A stretch of 64,000 nucleotides of DNA from VYFG01 sp965221795 (GTDB lineage Bacteria > Pseudomonadota > Gammaproteobacteria > Arenicellales > Poriferihabitantaceae), in the NCBI GenBank assembly GCA_965221795.1, contig OZ244914.1, positions 2,790,001-2,854,000 on the forward strand. Direction: 5' to 3'. Of the stretch, positions 34,630 through 43,906 are shown in pieces. The stretch's first letter is position 1; each line of letters starts with the position of its first letter. The notes under the pieces are model-generated. The model saw nothing but the letters and a program-made list of their open reading frames with translations, had not been told where the DNA came from and made no database searches. The translations under genes and the position numbers were made by a program.

Positions 34630-37600
34630 ATGAGTCGCACCAGTCCATCCGTCCAGGCTGTGGAGCTCGGAATTGCCATCAGGGCCGGAGACCAGAATGC
34701 TATGGCAGTTGGCTTGCGGACACTGGCTTCTCAGCCAGGTTCCCGGAGTGCGAACGAAATCCGCAGGCTGGCTGGATTAGGTGAGCGATTGCTGTCTTTC
34801 TATCAGGAATCGGAAAAGGAACTGACGGCAGAGGGAAGAGATTTTCTGACTTTGCTGGTGCGGAAAATATCCGGCCTGCTGGAGGCCGTGGATGACGAAC
34901 GGGACGATCTGGACTTGGCTGCCTGGCAAGAACGTCTGGCCGAACTCTGTCCTGTACAGTCGCTGGAAGAGAACCCCTGTCCGGTCGATGTGAGAGCAGC
35001 CGATCAGTCCGATCAGGGGGCTGATCTCCTGAATCGTGACCTGGTCGAAATCTTCACGGAAGAGTTCCAATCTCAACTCACGGCACTGCAAGAATGGATG
35101 AATCTGTTGCAGGAATGCCCACCGGGGGATCCGAAGGTGAACCGGATTCGCGATCAGATTGATGATTGTATCAATACGCTGAGTGACAATTGCCGGAATC
35201 TGGAGTTCGATGAACTGGCGAGTTGCGTTGAAGCCTGTCAGTCCCGACTGCATGCGGCCCAAACTGAAACCGAACGGGCATCGGCCTATACCTGGTTCTG
35301 TAACAGTTGGGATTGGCTCCGAATGGCCCTGAATGAAATCATCGAACGGGGCCACTATTCGGCAGAGCTTGCTCGCAGGATGCAGGCAGCAGGTGTTGCC
35401 AACTCTCTCCCTGGATTGCCATCGGGGCATTCCCCAAAAATCAAACAGGTCATGGCTCGGAGTGGTCCATATGATGAGTGCGATGCAGGAATCCAGCAGA
35501 CTTTTGTAGCCGAAACCGAAGGCATCCTCGGGCGGCTCGGCCGGACCCTGGCCCACTGGCACGAAGGAGGCCCGGAAGCAGAAGCCCTCGCATCTATTCG
35601 ACGGGAAATGCATTCCCTGAAGGGAGCCGTGACGGCAGCAGGCCTGGACCCGGTTGCCCACTTGATCCATCAAGTGGAAGCCCTGTTGGCCCCTGCCCGG
35701 ACGGAGGATGGTCCGGAACGACCGGAATTGCGTGGGTTGCTGCAGGAGATGCATGGAGAACTAGTGCATATGCTGTCGGCAGGAAATGCGCTCCGGGTAC
35801 CCGGCTTGTCGATACTCCAGCAAAAGGTGAGCCGCTATCTGCTGTTGGCTTCATGGGAGAAGGAGTATCAGTCTGCCTTTGCGGAAGTGGCCGATTCCTG
35901 GCAGGGTTGGTTGCCGGACCTGGATACCGGCTGCACAGAAGGAGTTCCGGAAGAGCGACGGCTCGACCCGTCTCACTTGTCGGAACTGATTCATGCATCC
36001 GGTGAGTTGGACCTGGTCTGGAGTGAATTGAGCCATGCACTGGATGCCACTCGCATGAATCTGGAATTGCTGCGGGTCAGCCGGCAATCCCTGCAGGCAG
36101 GAGTCGAGGAAATTGAGTCCGGTCGCGATATCACGGTCGAAGCCGACCGGAACCGGCAAGAGCAGCCCGGCCGAGTTCTCTCGACTTCGCCCAAATCCGG
36201 AGTCCGGTTGGGCGGACGTCTGGAACAACTTCGGCGAGTGGAACAGGAACTGAAACGACATGTATCCACGATCGGGACGGTACTGGAACAGCAGCGGAAT
36301 CTCAGCGACCGTCTGCGAACTGGCCTGAAGAGTGCCGGGAGGGTGGCTCTGGGAGACTATTTGCCGCATCTGCGATACCTGGTCCGGGAAATTGCCAGAA
36401 AATATGACAAGGAAGTGGACCTGGAATGCACCGGCGGAGACATCCAGGTAGACCGATCGGTGATGGAATCCCTCATGTCCGCTTTGGGTCATCTGATTCG
36501 AAATGCCATCGTCCATGGCATTGAGTCCAGTGCGACTCGCCAACAGGCCGGTAAAGTGCCCAGAGGGACGATTTCGATCGAAATGTCCGTGCAGGGAGAC
36601 GACCTGACCATTCATTTCCGCGATGACGGTGCCGGATTGCCGCTGGACAGGATTCGATCCCATGCCGAAGAACTGGGTCTTGGCGATGCCCGGGAGCTGA
36701 TGGGTGCCGCCGGTTGGTTGCCGGTGATCACGCGGGCAGGGTTCAGTACGGTAGAGACGGCAACCCTGGAATCGGGACGCGGGATGGGCCTGAATGTCGT
36801 ATCCCATGTGATCCGGGATCTGGGGGGGACCATGCGGCTGGAGCATACGCCCGGGGCAGGGGTGGCTTTCCACTTGCGATTGCCGGTTTCGTTGGCGGTG
36901 ACTCCCGCTCTGCTGATCCGGGTCGGTCCCTGGAAATTCGCCCTTCGATCATATGGAGTGGACCGACTATGCAGTGTTCGGCGAGAAGAAATCAATCTGG
37001 ATGGTGAAGAGCCGGTAATTCAGGTGGGCGGCGAGCCGGTACCGGTCGTATGGCTACCGTCTGCAACTGATCACGCAGTCGGAATGGATGGTTCCACCGT
37101 GCCAGTCGTCGTGGTACGGCTGGCCCATGGCCGGGCGGCTTTTGGGGTGGATGAATTGGTCGGTTCAGTGGATTTGTTGGGACGTAGCCCGGGTACCCAG
37201 TTGCTTTCCATTCCGGAAATCTCGGGGGTCTCGGTACTCCCCGATTCCAGTATCATCCTGATTCTGGAATCCGAAGCGCTTTTGCGACGACTCCGTGCCG
37301 ATGGACGATTTCCGGAGGGCCGGGATCCCAAGCCCGATCTGGAAGGGCCGGGTCTTGTGCTGGTGGTCGATGATTCGGCGGTTGTGCGCATGGTCATGCA
37401 AAGGGATCTGGAGTTGCAAGGGATTGCGGTGGATACGGCGGAAGATGGACTGCGAGCGCTGGAAATGTTGGAGCGAAACGTCTACGATGTGATTTTGACC
37501 GACGTGGACATGCCCCGTATGAATGGATTGGAATTGCTGGAACAGGTACGTGCAATGCAGGATATCCCTCAACCGGTCGTAGTCATGGTCACTTCCGACT

Positions 37601-37728
37601 CCAGTGAAGAAGTGCGCCATCGTGCCCTGCAACTGGGGGCCGATGGATCTATGACCCGGCCTTGCCCGCCAGACGAATTGGATCGGATGATGCGGCAGTG
37701 CCTGAAGAAAAAGAGGAGAGGGACCTGA
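34630..37728 (+). CDS. chpA: Hybrid histidine kinase ChpA/PilL with Hpt, CheW and receiver domains
   Basis: A 1032-residue CheA-type kinase. One clear Hpt domain carries the phospho-accepting His328 (HSLKGAVTAAG). Next come a dimerisation helix, a CheA-type ATPase domain (HLIRNAIVHGIE N-box, RDDGAGLPLDRIR G-box, SGRGMGLNVV), a CheW domain and a C-terminal receiver with acceptor Asp958 (ILTDVDMPRMNG). At less than half the length of Pseudomonas ChpA (about 2500 residues, many Hpt units), it is a compact form; the N-terminal 280 residues look like degenerate Hpt units without His. It is coupled by TGATG to the next CheW gene. Confidence 0.93.
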   Translation: MSRTSPSVQAVELGIAIRAGDQNAMAVGLRTLASQPGSRSANEIRRLAGLGERLLSFYQESEKELTAEGRDFLTLLVRKISGLLEAVDDERDDLDLAAWQERLAELCPVQSLEENPCPVDVRAADQSDQGADLLNRDLVEIFTEEFQSQLTALQEWMNLLQECPPGDPKVNRIRDQIDDCINTLSDNCRNLEFDELASCVEACQSRLHAAQTETERASAYTWFCNSWDWLRMALNEIIERGHYSAELARRMQAAGVANSLPGLPSGHSPKIKQVMARSGPYDECDAGIQQTFVAETEGILGRLGRTLAHWHEGGPEAEALASIRREMHSLKGAVTAAGLDPVAHLIHQVEALLAPARTEDGPERPELRGLLQEMHGELVHMLSAGNALRVPGLSILQQKVSRYLLLASWEKEYQSAFAEVADSWQGWLPDLDTGCTEGVPEERRLDPSHLSELIHASGELDLVWSELSHALDATRMNLELLRVSRQSLQAGVEEIESGRDITVEADRNRQEQPGRVLSTSPKSGVRLGGRLEQLRRVEQELKRHVSTIGTVLEQQRNLSDRLRTGLKSAGRVALGDYLPHLRYLVREIARKYDKEVDLECTGGDIQVDRSVMESLMSALGHLIRNAIVHGIESSATRQQAGKVPRGTISIEMSVQGDDLTIHFRDDGAGLPLDRIRSHAEELGLGDARELMGAAGWLPVITRAGFSTVETATLESGRGMGLNVVSHVIRDLGGTMRLEHTPGAGVAFHLRLPVSLAVTPALLIRVGPWKFALRSYGVDRLCSVRREEINLDGEEPVIQVGGEPVPVVWLPSATDHAVGMDGSTVPVVVVRLAHGRAAFGVDELVGSVDLLGRSPGTQLLSIPEISGVSVLPDSSIILILESEALLRRLRADGRFPEGRDPKPDLEGPGLVLVVDDSAVVRMVMQRDLELQGIAVDTAEDGLRALEMLERNVYDVILTDVDMPRMNGLELLEQVRAMQDIPQPVVVMVTSDSSEEVRHRALQLGADGSMTRPCPPDELDRMMRQCLKKKRRGT

Positions 37729-38177
37729 TGCAGGTGTTGGCGATTCCCTGCAAGCGATGCGAACTGCTGGTGCCGTTAGGTATGGTAGCGGAGGTTGTCG
37801 GACGGGTGCCGGTTGCGCCGGCCGTTCTGGATATCCGGGGATTTGCGGGCGTCATTCACTGGAATGGCTGCCACCTGCCTCTTTTTCGCACGTCGGAATT
37901 GATGGGGGGAGCGGCATCGGATGATCAGGGTTACCGGCAAACCGTCGTTCTGTGGCCGATGAAATCCGCCGGCAATCGCTCGTATATGGCCTTGACCAGT
38001 CTGGGCACTTCCAAGGTGATCCCGGTGGGAGAACTGGCACCACCGGAAGAGCATGTGATGTTCCCTTGGGCATTGGCTTGCGCTGCCATGCCCGAGGGAC
38101 TGGGGGTGATCCCGGACCTGGAGGCTCTGGCGTTGCGCGCATGGCATCAGGACAGAGAATTGTGGAGTCATGACTGA
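37728..38177 (+). CDS. chpC: CheW-like protein, ChpC-type
   Basis: A 149-residue single CheW-domain protein. Typical segments are MQVLAIPCKRCELLVPLGMV, VLDIRGFAGVIHWNGCHLPL and the arginine-glutamate-rich end. The ATG overlaps the chpA stop as TGATG with an AGGAGAGGG site upstream. It is a second coupling protein of the pilus chemosensory array, in the position of ChpC. It overlaps the following inositol-phosphatase-like gene by 8 bases. Confidence 0.85.
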   Translation: MQVLAIPCKRCELLVPLGMVAEVVGRVPVAPAVLDIRGFAGVIHWNGCHLPLFRTSELMGGAASDDQGYRQTVVLWPMKSAGNRSYMALTSLGTSKVIPVGELAPPEEHVMFPWALACAAMPEGLGVIPDLEALALRAWHQDRELWSHD

Positions 38178-39003
38178 TCCGGTTTTGGGCCCATGGCCAC
38201 CACTCACCGAACTCCGGGCCTTGATCGTGCGGGTTGCCGAATGTGTGATGGAGTCTGGAGAGGTCGTGACGGGTGTTTCCGAAAAGTCGGATGGCAGTTA
38301 TGTCACTTCCATGGACCGGAATTTGCAAAATCGTCTGGTAGAGGCATTGGGCAGCCGCTGGCCAGATTTTGGCGCCATTGGTGAGGAGATGTCTCATGCC
38401 GAGCAGGTATTCATTTCGCAGTGTAGCGAGCCAGGTTATTGGGTCATTGATCCACTGGATGGAACGACCAATTTTACTTCCGGGTTCCCCTGTTATGGCA
38501 TTTCGGTGGCTCTGGTGGTCCAACGGGAACCGGTCTTGGCGGTGGTATATGATCCGGTCAGAAAGGAGTGCTTTTCAGCGGCCCGAGGGCAGGGAGCCCG
38601 GCTGAATGGCGAACCCATTCATTGTCCGGATCCAATGACACTGGATGCCTGTATCGCCAATGTGGACTACAAGCGCCTCGTCGGCGAACTCGCGACTCGG
38701 CTTGTCCAATCTCCACCGTACCGGTCCCAGCGCAATCTGGGTACGTCGGTTCTCGAATGGTGTTGGCTCGCCGCTGGCCGCATCCAGTTGTACCTGCATG
38801 GCGGGCAGAAACTCTGGGATTATGCAGCGGGCTATCTGATTCTCACTGAAGCCGGAGGAGCGGCCATGACATTGACCGGAGCGGAGCTGGACTGCGGCAG
38901 CCTGCAGAAGCGGTCTGTTGTGGCGGCCTCAAGTGCGGCATTGTTGACGCAGTGGATGGCGTGGATCCATCTCGACCAGTGCGACTCTGACGAACCGGCA
39001 TGA
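38170..39003 (+). CDS. Inositol monophosphatase family protein (SuhB/CysQ-like)
   Basis: A 277-residue Mg-dependent phosphatase. All metal motifs are visible: GEE (AIGEEMSHAE), the WVIDPLDGTTNF core and WDYAAGYLILTEAGG. The family includes inositol monophosphatase, 3'(2'),5'-bisphosphate nucleotidase (CysQ) and fructose-1,6-bisphosphatase type IV. The neighbouring Calvin-cycle genes raise the possibility of fructose- or sedoheptulose-bisphosphatase activity, but CysQ is equally plausible. It is coupled to chpC by overlap. Confidence 0.92.
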   Translation: MTDPVLGPWPPLTELRALIVRVAECVMESGEVVTGVSEKSDGSYVTSMDRNLQNRLVEALGSRWPDFGAIGEEMSHAEQVFISQCSEPGYWVIDPLDGTTNFTSGFPCYGISVALVVQREPVLAVVYDPVRKECFSAARGQGARLNGEPIHCPDPMTLDACIANVDYKRLVGELATRLVQSPPYRSQRNLGTSVLEWCWLAAGRIQLYLHGGQKLWDYAAGYLILTEAGGAAMTLTGAELDCGSLQKRSVVAASSAALLTQWMAWIHLDQCDSDEPA

Positions 39004-39168
39004 ACGCTCTATCATACAGCGCGGTTCCGGATCGGAGTCCGGGGGATTCCCTGTCATGCCGATCTTCTGTTATGGTGGCACCGGCTGGCGGCAGCCGACC
39101 CTTTCCCGCCTGTGCGAAATCTTCCGAGATGCATGGGAAAACAATCCAGAACTACCGAATTTTGAAGT

Positions 39169-41187
39169 ATGTCTGATGTAAGCCGACGAGACCGGGCGAA
39201 TGCCATCCGTGTACTCAGCATGGATGCGGTCCAGAGAGCCAACAGTGGTCATCCCGGAGCCCCCATGGGAATGGCCGACATTGCGGAAGTGCTCTGGCAT
39301 GATTATCTCCGACACAATCCCCTGCATCCGGAATGGGCAGACCGGGACCGGTTCGTCCTCTCCAATGGTCACGGGTCCATGCTGCTGTATTCCCTGTTGC
39401 ATCTGACCGGCTATGCCCTGCCGATGGAGGAACTGAGACAGTTTCGGCAATTGCACAGCAAGACAGCGGGACATCCGGAATACGGTGAAACTCCCGGGGT
39501 GGAGACCACCACTGGACCTCTTGGGCAAGGACTGGCCAACGCGGTCGGGATGGCGGTAGCGGAACGTACACTGGCGGCCCAGTTTAACCGTCCCGGTCAT
39601 GAGATCATTGATCATCGGACCTGGGTGTTTTTGGGTGATGGGTGCCTGATGGAAGGCATTTCCCATGAAGTTTGCTCCTTGGCGGGCACGCTGGGTCTGG
39701 GCAAGCTGGTAGCGTTCTATGATGATAATGGTATTTCCATTGATGGTGAAGTGGAAGGGTGGTTTACTGATGATACAGTCCAGCGATTCAAGGCGTATGG
39801 TTGGCAGGTGATTGCTGACGTGGATGGCCATGACCCGGATGCCATCCAGCCCGCCATTGAGCGGGCTCTGGCCGACCATGCCCGCCCGAGTTTAATTGTA
39901 TGCAAGACCCTGATCGGGTGTGGCGCACCCAACAAGCAGGGCCAGGAATCGTGTCATGGTGCCCCCTTGGGCGACAATGAGATTGCAGCGACCCGGGCAG
40001 GGCTGGGATGGAACCATCCGCCATTCGTCATTCCGGAACCGATCCGTCAGGCTTGGGATGCACGGCAGAGAGGAACGAAACTGGAGTCTGTATGGAAAGA
40101 TCGCATGGATGCCTACACCCAAGCATACCCGGATGAGTCTGCTGAACTGGTTCGTCGGCTTCGCCATGGGATGCCGGCTGGTTGGCCGGCCGGGTCGAAA
40201 AAGGTGATCGCCCAAATCCATGAAAAGGCGGAAACCATTGCGTCCCGAAAAGCGTCTCTCAATGCACTCAATGCGTTCGGCCCGATGTTGCCGGAACTGA
40301 TCGGAGGATCCGCCGACCTGGCCGGTTCCAACTACAGTATCTGGTCCGGCTCCCGGGAGATTCGGAAAAATCCGGATGGGAACTATATCCATTTCGGGGT
40401 ACGGGAGTTTGGCATGTCTGCCATGGTCAACGGGATTGTGCTGCATGGCGGATTCCGTGGCTATGGAGCGACCTTCCTGGTCTTTTCGGAATACGCCCGG
40501 AATGCGCTGAGAATGTCGGCATTGATGCAGATTCCGAGTATCTTTCTCTTTACCCATGATTCCATTGGAGTTGGAGAAGACGGACCCACGCACCAGCCCG
40601 TGGAGCAGACTGCGACCTTGCGGATGATTCCGGGTATGTCGGTATGGAGGCCTTGTGACGCAGTAGAGTCTGCGGTGGCCTGGCAACAAGCCATGCAGTC
40701 GGAAACGCAGCCATTCAGCCTGATTTTTTCGCGCCAGAACCTGCGACACCAAAACCGCACCGAACTGCAAATTGCGGCGATTGAACGTGGCGGGTATGTG
40801 TTGATGGATTGTGAAGGAGACCCTGAGGCGATTGTGATTGCAACCGGGTCAGAAGTGAACATTGCGGTTGAGGCGGCGCAAGCCTTGCCAGCCCGCAGAA
40901 TCCGGGTAGTTTCGATGCCCAGTACGGATCGGTTTGATGCCCAGACACCGGAGTATCGCGAATCAGTGCTCCCATCCCGCGTCCGTTGTCGTCTCGCTGT
41001 AGAGGCAGGGGTGACCGATGGATGGTGGAAGTATGTCGGTACCGACGGAGCGGTGGTCGGCATGGATTCGTTTGGGGCTTCGGGCCCAGCCCAGGAAGTG
41101 TTTGCCCACTTCGAACTGACCACAGATCGGGTCTGCACCACTCTTGAAACCCTGTGGTCTGATGGTGGACCGCGCCATGGCGGTTGA
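39169..41187 (+). CDS. tkt: Transketolase
   Basis: A 672-residue thiamine-diphosphate enzyme that moves two-carbon units between sugar phosphates in the Calvin and pentose-phosphate pathways. Signatures are ANSGHPGAPMGMADIAEVLW, GPLGQGLANAVGMA, the ThDP motif GDGCLMEGISHE through YDDNG, the second half FTHDSIGVGEDGPTHQP, and a C-terminal GASGPAQEVFAHF. The ATG 39169 gives the standard MSDVSRRDRANAIRVLSMDA start. pgk starts 5 bases after its stop and fba follows, so the three form an operon. Confidence 0.97.
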   Translation: MSDVSRRDRANAIRVLSMDAVQRANSGHPGAPMGMADIAEVLWHDYLRHNPLHPEWADRDRFVLSNGHGSMLLYSLLHLTGYALPMEELRQFRQLHSKTAGHPEYGETPGVETTTGPLGQGLANAVGMAVAERTLAAQFNRPGHEIIDHRTWVFLGDGCLMEGISHEVCSLAGTLGLGKLVAFYDDNGISIDGEVEGWFTDDTVQRFKAYGWQVIADVDGHDPDAIQPAIERALADHARPSLIVCKTLIGCGAPNKQGQESCHGAPLGDNEIAATRAGLGWNHPPFVIPEPIRQAWDARQRGTKLESVWKDRMDAYTQAYPDESAELVRRLRHGMPAGWPAGSKKVIAQIHEKAETIASRKASLNALNAFGPMLPELIGGSADLAGSNYSIWSGSREIRKNPDGNYIHFGVREFGMSAMVNGIVLHGGFRGYGATFLVFSEYARNALRMSALMQIPSIFLFTHDSIGVGEDGPTHQPVEQTATLRMIPGMSVWRPCDAVESAVAWQQAMQSETQPFSLIFSRQNLRHQNRTELQIAAIERGGYVLMDCEGDPEAIVIATGSEVNIAVEAAQALPARRIRVVSMPSTDRFDAQTPEYRESVLPSRVRCRLAVEAGVTDGWWKYVGTDGAVVGMDSFGASGPAQEVFAHFELTTDRVCTTLETLWSDGGPRHGG

Positions 41188-41191
41188 CTGT

Positions 41192-42370
41192 ATGGCAGAC
41201 TTTCACCTGTCCGGTCAGCGGACCCTGGTGCGCATGGACCTGAATGTGCCAATATCCTCCGGACGGGTGACTTCGGATCAGCGAATCCACAAATCCATCC
41301 CGACCGTCATGTCGGCCCTGGATGCCGGTGCGGCTGTCCTGCTCATGTCCCACTTGGGGAGGCCGGCAGAAGGAGTGTTCGATCCGGAATTTTCCCTGGC
41401 TCCGGTAGCGGAACGCCTGTCTGGCCTTCTGGGATGCCCGGTCCCTTTAGTGACCGAATATCTTGATCGGCCAGTGTCGTGCCAGCCAGGCGAAGTGGTG
41501 ATGCTGGAAAATGTCCGCTTTAATCCGGGTGAAAAATCCGATGACGAGTCCTTGTCACGGCGTTATGCTGCGCTGTGTGATATCTTTGTGATGGATGCGT
41601 TTGGTACCGCCCACCGTGCTCAAGCCTCCACGCATGGCTTGGCACGATATGCTGCCAGAGTGTGTGCCGGACCACTGCTGCAAGCAGAACTGGATGCATT
41701 GGACAAGGCGCTGGAGACGCCGGCACGACCGGTTGTGGCCATCGTGGGGGGGGCGAAGGTGTCCACCAAATTGACGTTGCTACGCAATCTGTGTGAGAAA
41801 GTAGATGTGCTGGTCCCGGGAGGGGGGATTGCCAATACCTTTCTGGCGGCTACCGGAACTTCGGTAGGAGAATCATTATATGACCCGGGTCTGGTTGCGG
41901 AAGCCCGCCTCCTGTTGCAAGGAGCACAATCTACCGGCGTCGACATTTTGCTGCCCCGGGATGTTGTGACCGGAACCGGGTATCGTGCCGATGCGATTCC
42001 GGTGATTCGGACAATTGGGGATATCCGGGAGGATGAGGCGATCCTAGATGTGGGCCCCAGGACGGCGGAACAATATGCCGGCATCATGCAATCCGCCGGT
42101 ACGGTGGTCTGGAATGGTCCTGTAGGTCTATTCGAGTTCGAACCGTTCAGCCACGGTACCCGGATACTGGGTGAAGCCATTGCCGCTTCCCACGCCTATT
42201 CCATTGCCGGCGGCGGTGACACCTTGACCGCAGTGGAACAGTTCGGCCTTACGGATGGCATCTCCTATCTTTCTACTGGCGGCGGAGCCTTCCTGGAGTG
42301 GCTCGAAGGTCGCCCCTTGCCAGCGGTACAGATACTGGAATCCCGGTTTGCTGCCGGACAGGCGGTATAA
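41192..42370 (+). CDS. pgk: Phosphoglycerate kinase
   Basis: A 392-residue enzyme interconverting 3-phosphoglycerate and 1,3-bisphosphoglycerate with ATP. Signatures are VRMDLNVPISSGRVTSDQRI, LMSHLGRP, VMLENVRFNPGE, the ATP-binding GGAKVSTKLTLL and WNGPVGLFE, and GGGDTLTAVEQFG. The start ATG 41192 has GGCGG 8 bases upstream and begins the canonical N-terminus; in-frame ATGs at 41144-41177 overlap tkt. There is no gapA between tkt and pgk. Confidence 0.96.
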   Translation: MADFHLSGQRTLVRMDLNVPISSGRVTSDQRIHKSIPTVMSALDAGAAVLLMSHLGRPAEGVFDPEFSLAPVAERLSGLLGCPVPLVTEYLDRPVSCQPGEVVMLENVRFNPGEKSDDESLSRRYAALCDIFVMDAFGTAHRAQASTHGLARYAARVCAGPLLQAELDALDKALETPARPVVAIVGGAKVSTKLTLLRNLCEKVDVLVPGGGIANTFLAATGTSVGESLYDPGLVAEARLLLQGAQSTGVDILLPRDVVTGTGYRADAIPVIRTIGDIREDEAILDVGPRTAEQYAGIMQSAGTVVWNGPVGLFEFEPFSHGTRILGEAIAASHAYSIAGGGDTLTAVEQFGLTDGISYLSTGGGAFLEWLEGRPLPAVQILESRFAAGQAV

Positions 42371-42464
42371 TACCGGCCGAACCCGAATTCGATTGCCTGC
42401 CGTTCCGAATGGACGGTTCGGCGCAAAGACATCGGTACAGGTTACGACATACAGGTTTTATGAA

Positions 42465-43529
42465 ATGGCCATTATTTCCTTACGGCAACTGCTGGATCAT
42501 GCCGCTGAACATCAATATGGGTGTCCGGCTTTCAACGTCAACAACATGGAACAGATGCACGCAATCATGCAGGCTGCGGATGAGACGGATTCGCCGGTGA
42601 TTGTGCAGGCGTCTGCGGGCGCAAGAAGTTATGCGGGCTCCTCCTTTCTGCGTCATCTGATCCAGGCAGCAGTGGAACAGTATCCTCATATTCCCATTGT
42701 GTTGCATCAGGACCATGGTACCTCTCCCGCAGTTTGCCAGCGTTCCATTCAGCTGGGTTTTTCTTCTGTGATGATGGATGGTTCGTTGGAGGAAGACGGA
42801 AAGACTCCGGCAAGCTATGAGTACAACGTGGAGGTTACCCGTCTCGCTGTGGATATGGCGCATGCCTGTGGTGTTTCTGTGGAAGGTGAACTCGGATGTC
42901 TGGGATCGTTGGAATCCAGAATGGCCGGAGAAGAGGATGGGATCGGGGCCGCGGGCAAGCTGGACCATTCCCAACTACTGACAGATCCGGAAGAAGCGGC
43001 TGACTTTGTCCGCAAGACCCGGGTGGATGCTTTGGCCATTGCCATTGGCACATCGCATGGTGCCTACAAGTTTACCCGACCTCCCACCGGAGACATTCTG
43101 GCCATCGATCGGATCAAGGCGATCCATGCCCGGATTCCCAATACCCACCTGGTAATGCATGGTTCCTCATCGGTTCCCCAGGAATGGCTGGCGATCATCA
43201 ATCAGTATGGTGGGGTAATGGGGGAAACCTACGGCGTCCCGGTGGAAGAAATCGTGGAAGGGATCCGTCATGGGGTGCGCAAGGTAAATATTGATACGGA
43301 TTTGCGGATGGCCTCCACTGGTGCGGTCCGGAAGTACCTCGCCGAACACCCTTCCGTATTTGATCCGAGAAAGTTTTTCCAGGCCGCAACGCAGGCGATG
43401 AAAGAGATCTGTGTGGCGCGTTATGAAGCCTTTGGAACCGCGGGTCATGCCGCGAAGATTGTTCCAATACATCTTGAGTCGATGACTCTGCGCTATGAAC
43501 GCGGTGAGCTGGCCCCGAAAGTCCATTGA
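42465..43529 (+). CDS. fba: Class II fructose-bisphosphate aldolase (CbbA/Fba)
   Basis: A 354-residue zinc aldolase of the long CbbA form. Visible features are MAIISLRQLLDHAAEHQYGC, AFNVNNMEQMHAIM, VLHQDHGTSPAVC with zinc ligands, SVMMDGSLEEDGKTPAS, EGELGCLGSLE and KVNIDTDLRMA. It condenses glyceraldehyde-3-phosphate and dihydroxyacetone phosphate (or erythrose-4-phosphate). The ATG 42465 was chosen because it starts the conserved protein; a longer upstream extension overlaps pgk. It ends the tkt-pgk-fba operon. Confidence 0.97.
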   Translation: MAIISLRQLLDHAAEHQYGCPAFNVNNMEQMHAIMQAADETDSPVIVQASAGARSYAGSSFLRHLIQAAVEQYPHIPIVLHQDHGTSPAVCQRSIQLGFSSVMMDGSLEEDGKTPASYEYNVEVTRLAVDMAHACGVSVEGELGCLGSLESRMAGEEDGIGAAGKLDHSQLLTDPEEAADFVRKTRVDALAIAIGTSHGAYKFTRPPTGDILAIDRIKAIHARIPNTHLVMHGSSSVPQEWLAIINQYGGVMGETYGVPVEEIVEGIRHGVRKVNIDTDLRMASTGAVRKYLAEHPSVFDPRKFFQAATQAMKEICVARYEAFGTAGHAAKIVPIHLESMTLRYERGELAPKVH

Positions 43530-43555
43530 GTCGCAGTGGAATCGATCTGGATATT

Positions 43556-43573
43556 CAGGGGTTGCTGCCCCTG
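43556..43573 (+). terminator. Terminator-like hairpin after fba
   Basis: CAGGGG, loop TTGCTG, CCCCTG forms a perfect 6-bp stem 26 bases after the fba stop. No T-run follows, so it is a weak or Rho-assisted terminator at best. Confidence 0.45.
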
Positions 43574-43686
43574 ATGAGTGTTCACTTGTTCCTCCAGCAC
43601 AGCGATCTGTTTTGCATCGTTCCGAAAAGCAGAACGGATATCTCCCTATGGCAAGGCCTGGTACTCCCTCTAAACCCGAATATTCC

Positions 43687-43715
43687 TTGACAACCCAAGA
43701 ATAAGGTTGTTACCC
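43687..43715 (+). promoter_or_regulatory. Promoter-like element before the surface module
   Basis: TTGACA at 43687-43692 is a perfect -35 hexamer. The -10 at the usual distance is only TTACCC, so activation or an alternative -10 is likely. A CAACC...GGTTG dyad (43691-43708) lies between them. Transcription would begin near 43722, at the first base pairs of the structured leader. Confidence 0.45.
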
Positions 43716-43723
43716 TTTACTTT

Positions 43724-43898
43724 GCACCTAGTCCGATGGCCCGCAAGCCGGGTTATTCGGTGAATACAACAGCCCTTTGACCCGGTACGGGAGTAGCTGC
43801 CCACGCCCGGCGAATAACCGAGACTTTCACGTCCATCGTGCTAGGTGCATGGCCCGGCACCCTTTTCGTGTGCCGGTTCCAAAACCGACACGATGGAG
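43724..43898 (+). ncRNA. Candidate cis-regulatory leader RNA (riboswitch-like, class unknown)
   Basis: The leader folds into a long closed stem: GCACCTAG (43724-43731) with CTAGGTGC (43841-43848), CGATGG (43734-43739) with CCATCG (43833-43838), and GGTTATTCG (43751-43759) with CGAATAACC (43811-43819); inner hairpins include CAGC/GCTG (43770/43796) and CCCG/CGGG (43781/43788). A second hairpin CCGGCAC/GTGCCGG spans 43854-43876. Alternatively CCATCGTG (43833-43840) pairs perfectly with CACGATGG (43889-43896), which contains part of the GGAG ribosome binding site (43895-43898) of the gene at 43907. The two foldings exclude each other, as in translational riboswitches. It does not match any ligand class I recall. 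Seen in the sequence: the complementarities. Inferred: the switching. Confidence 0.6.
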
Positions 43899-43906
43899 TG
43901 ATCACA

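Noticed and set aside
43724..43848. Possible manganese (yybP-ykoY) riboswitch because of GGGAGTAGC in the leader
   Set aside because: In that class the GGGGAGUAG segment is near the 5' end after P1, and a second conserved CAUACUCG-like segment is required. Here it is in the inner hairpin and the second segment is absent.
43724..43848. Possible tRNA, integron attC site or MITE
   Set aside because: The 125-base element lacks a CCA end, D- and T-arms; it lacks the attC core sequences; no second copy was found in the window.
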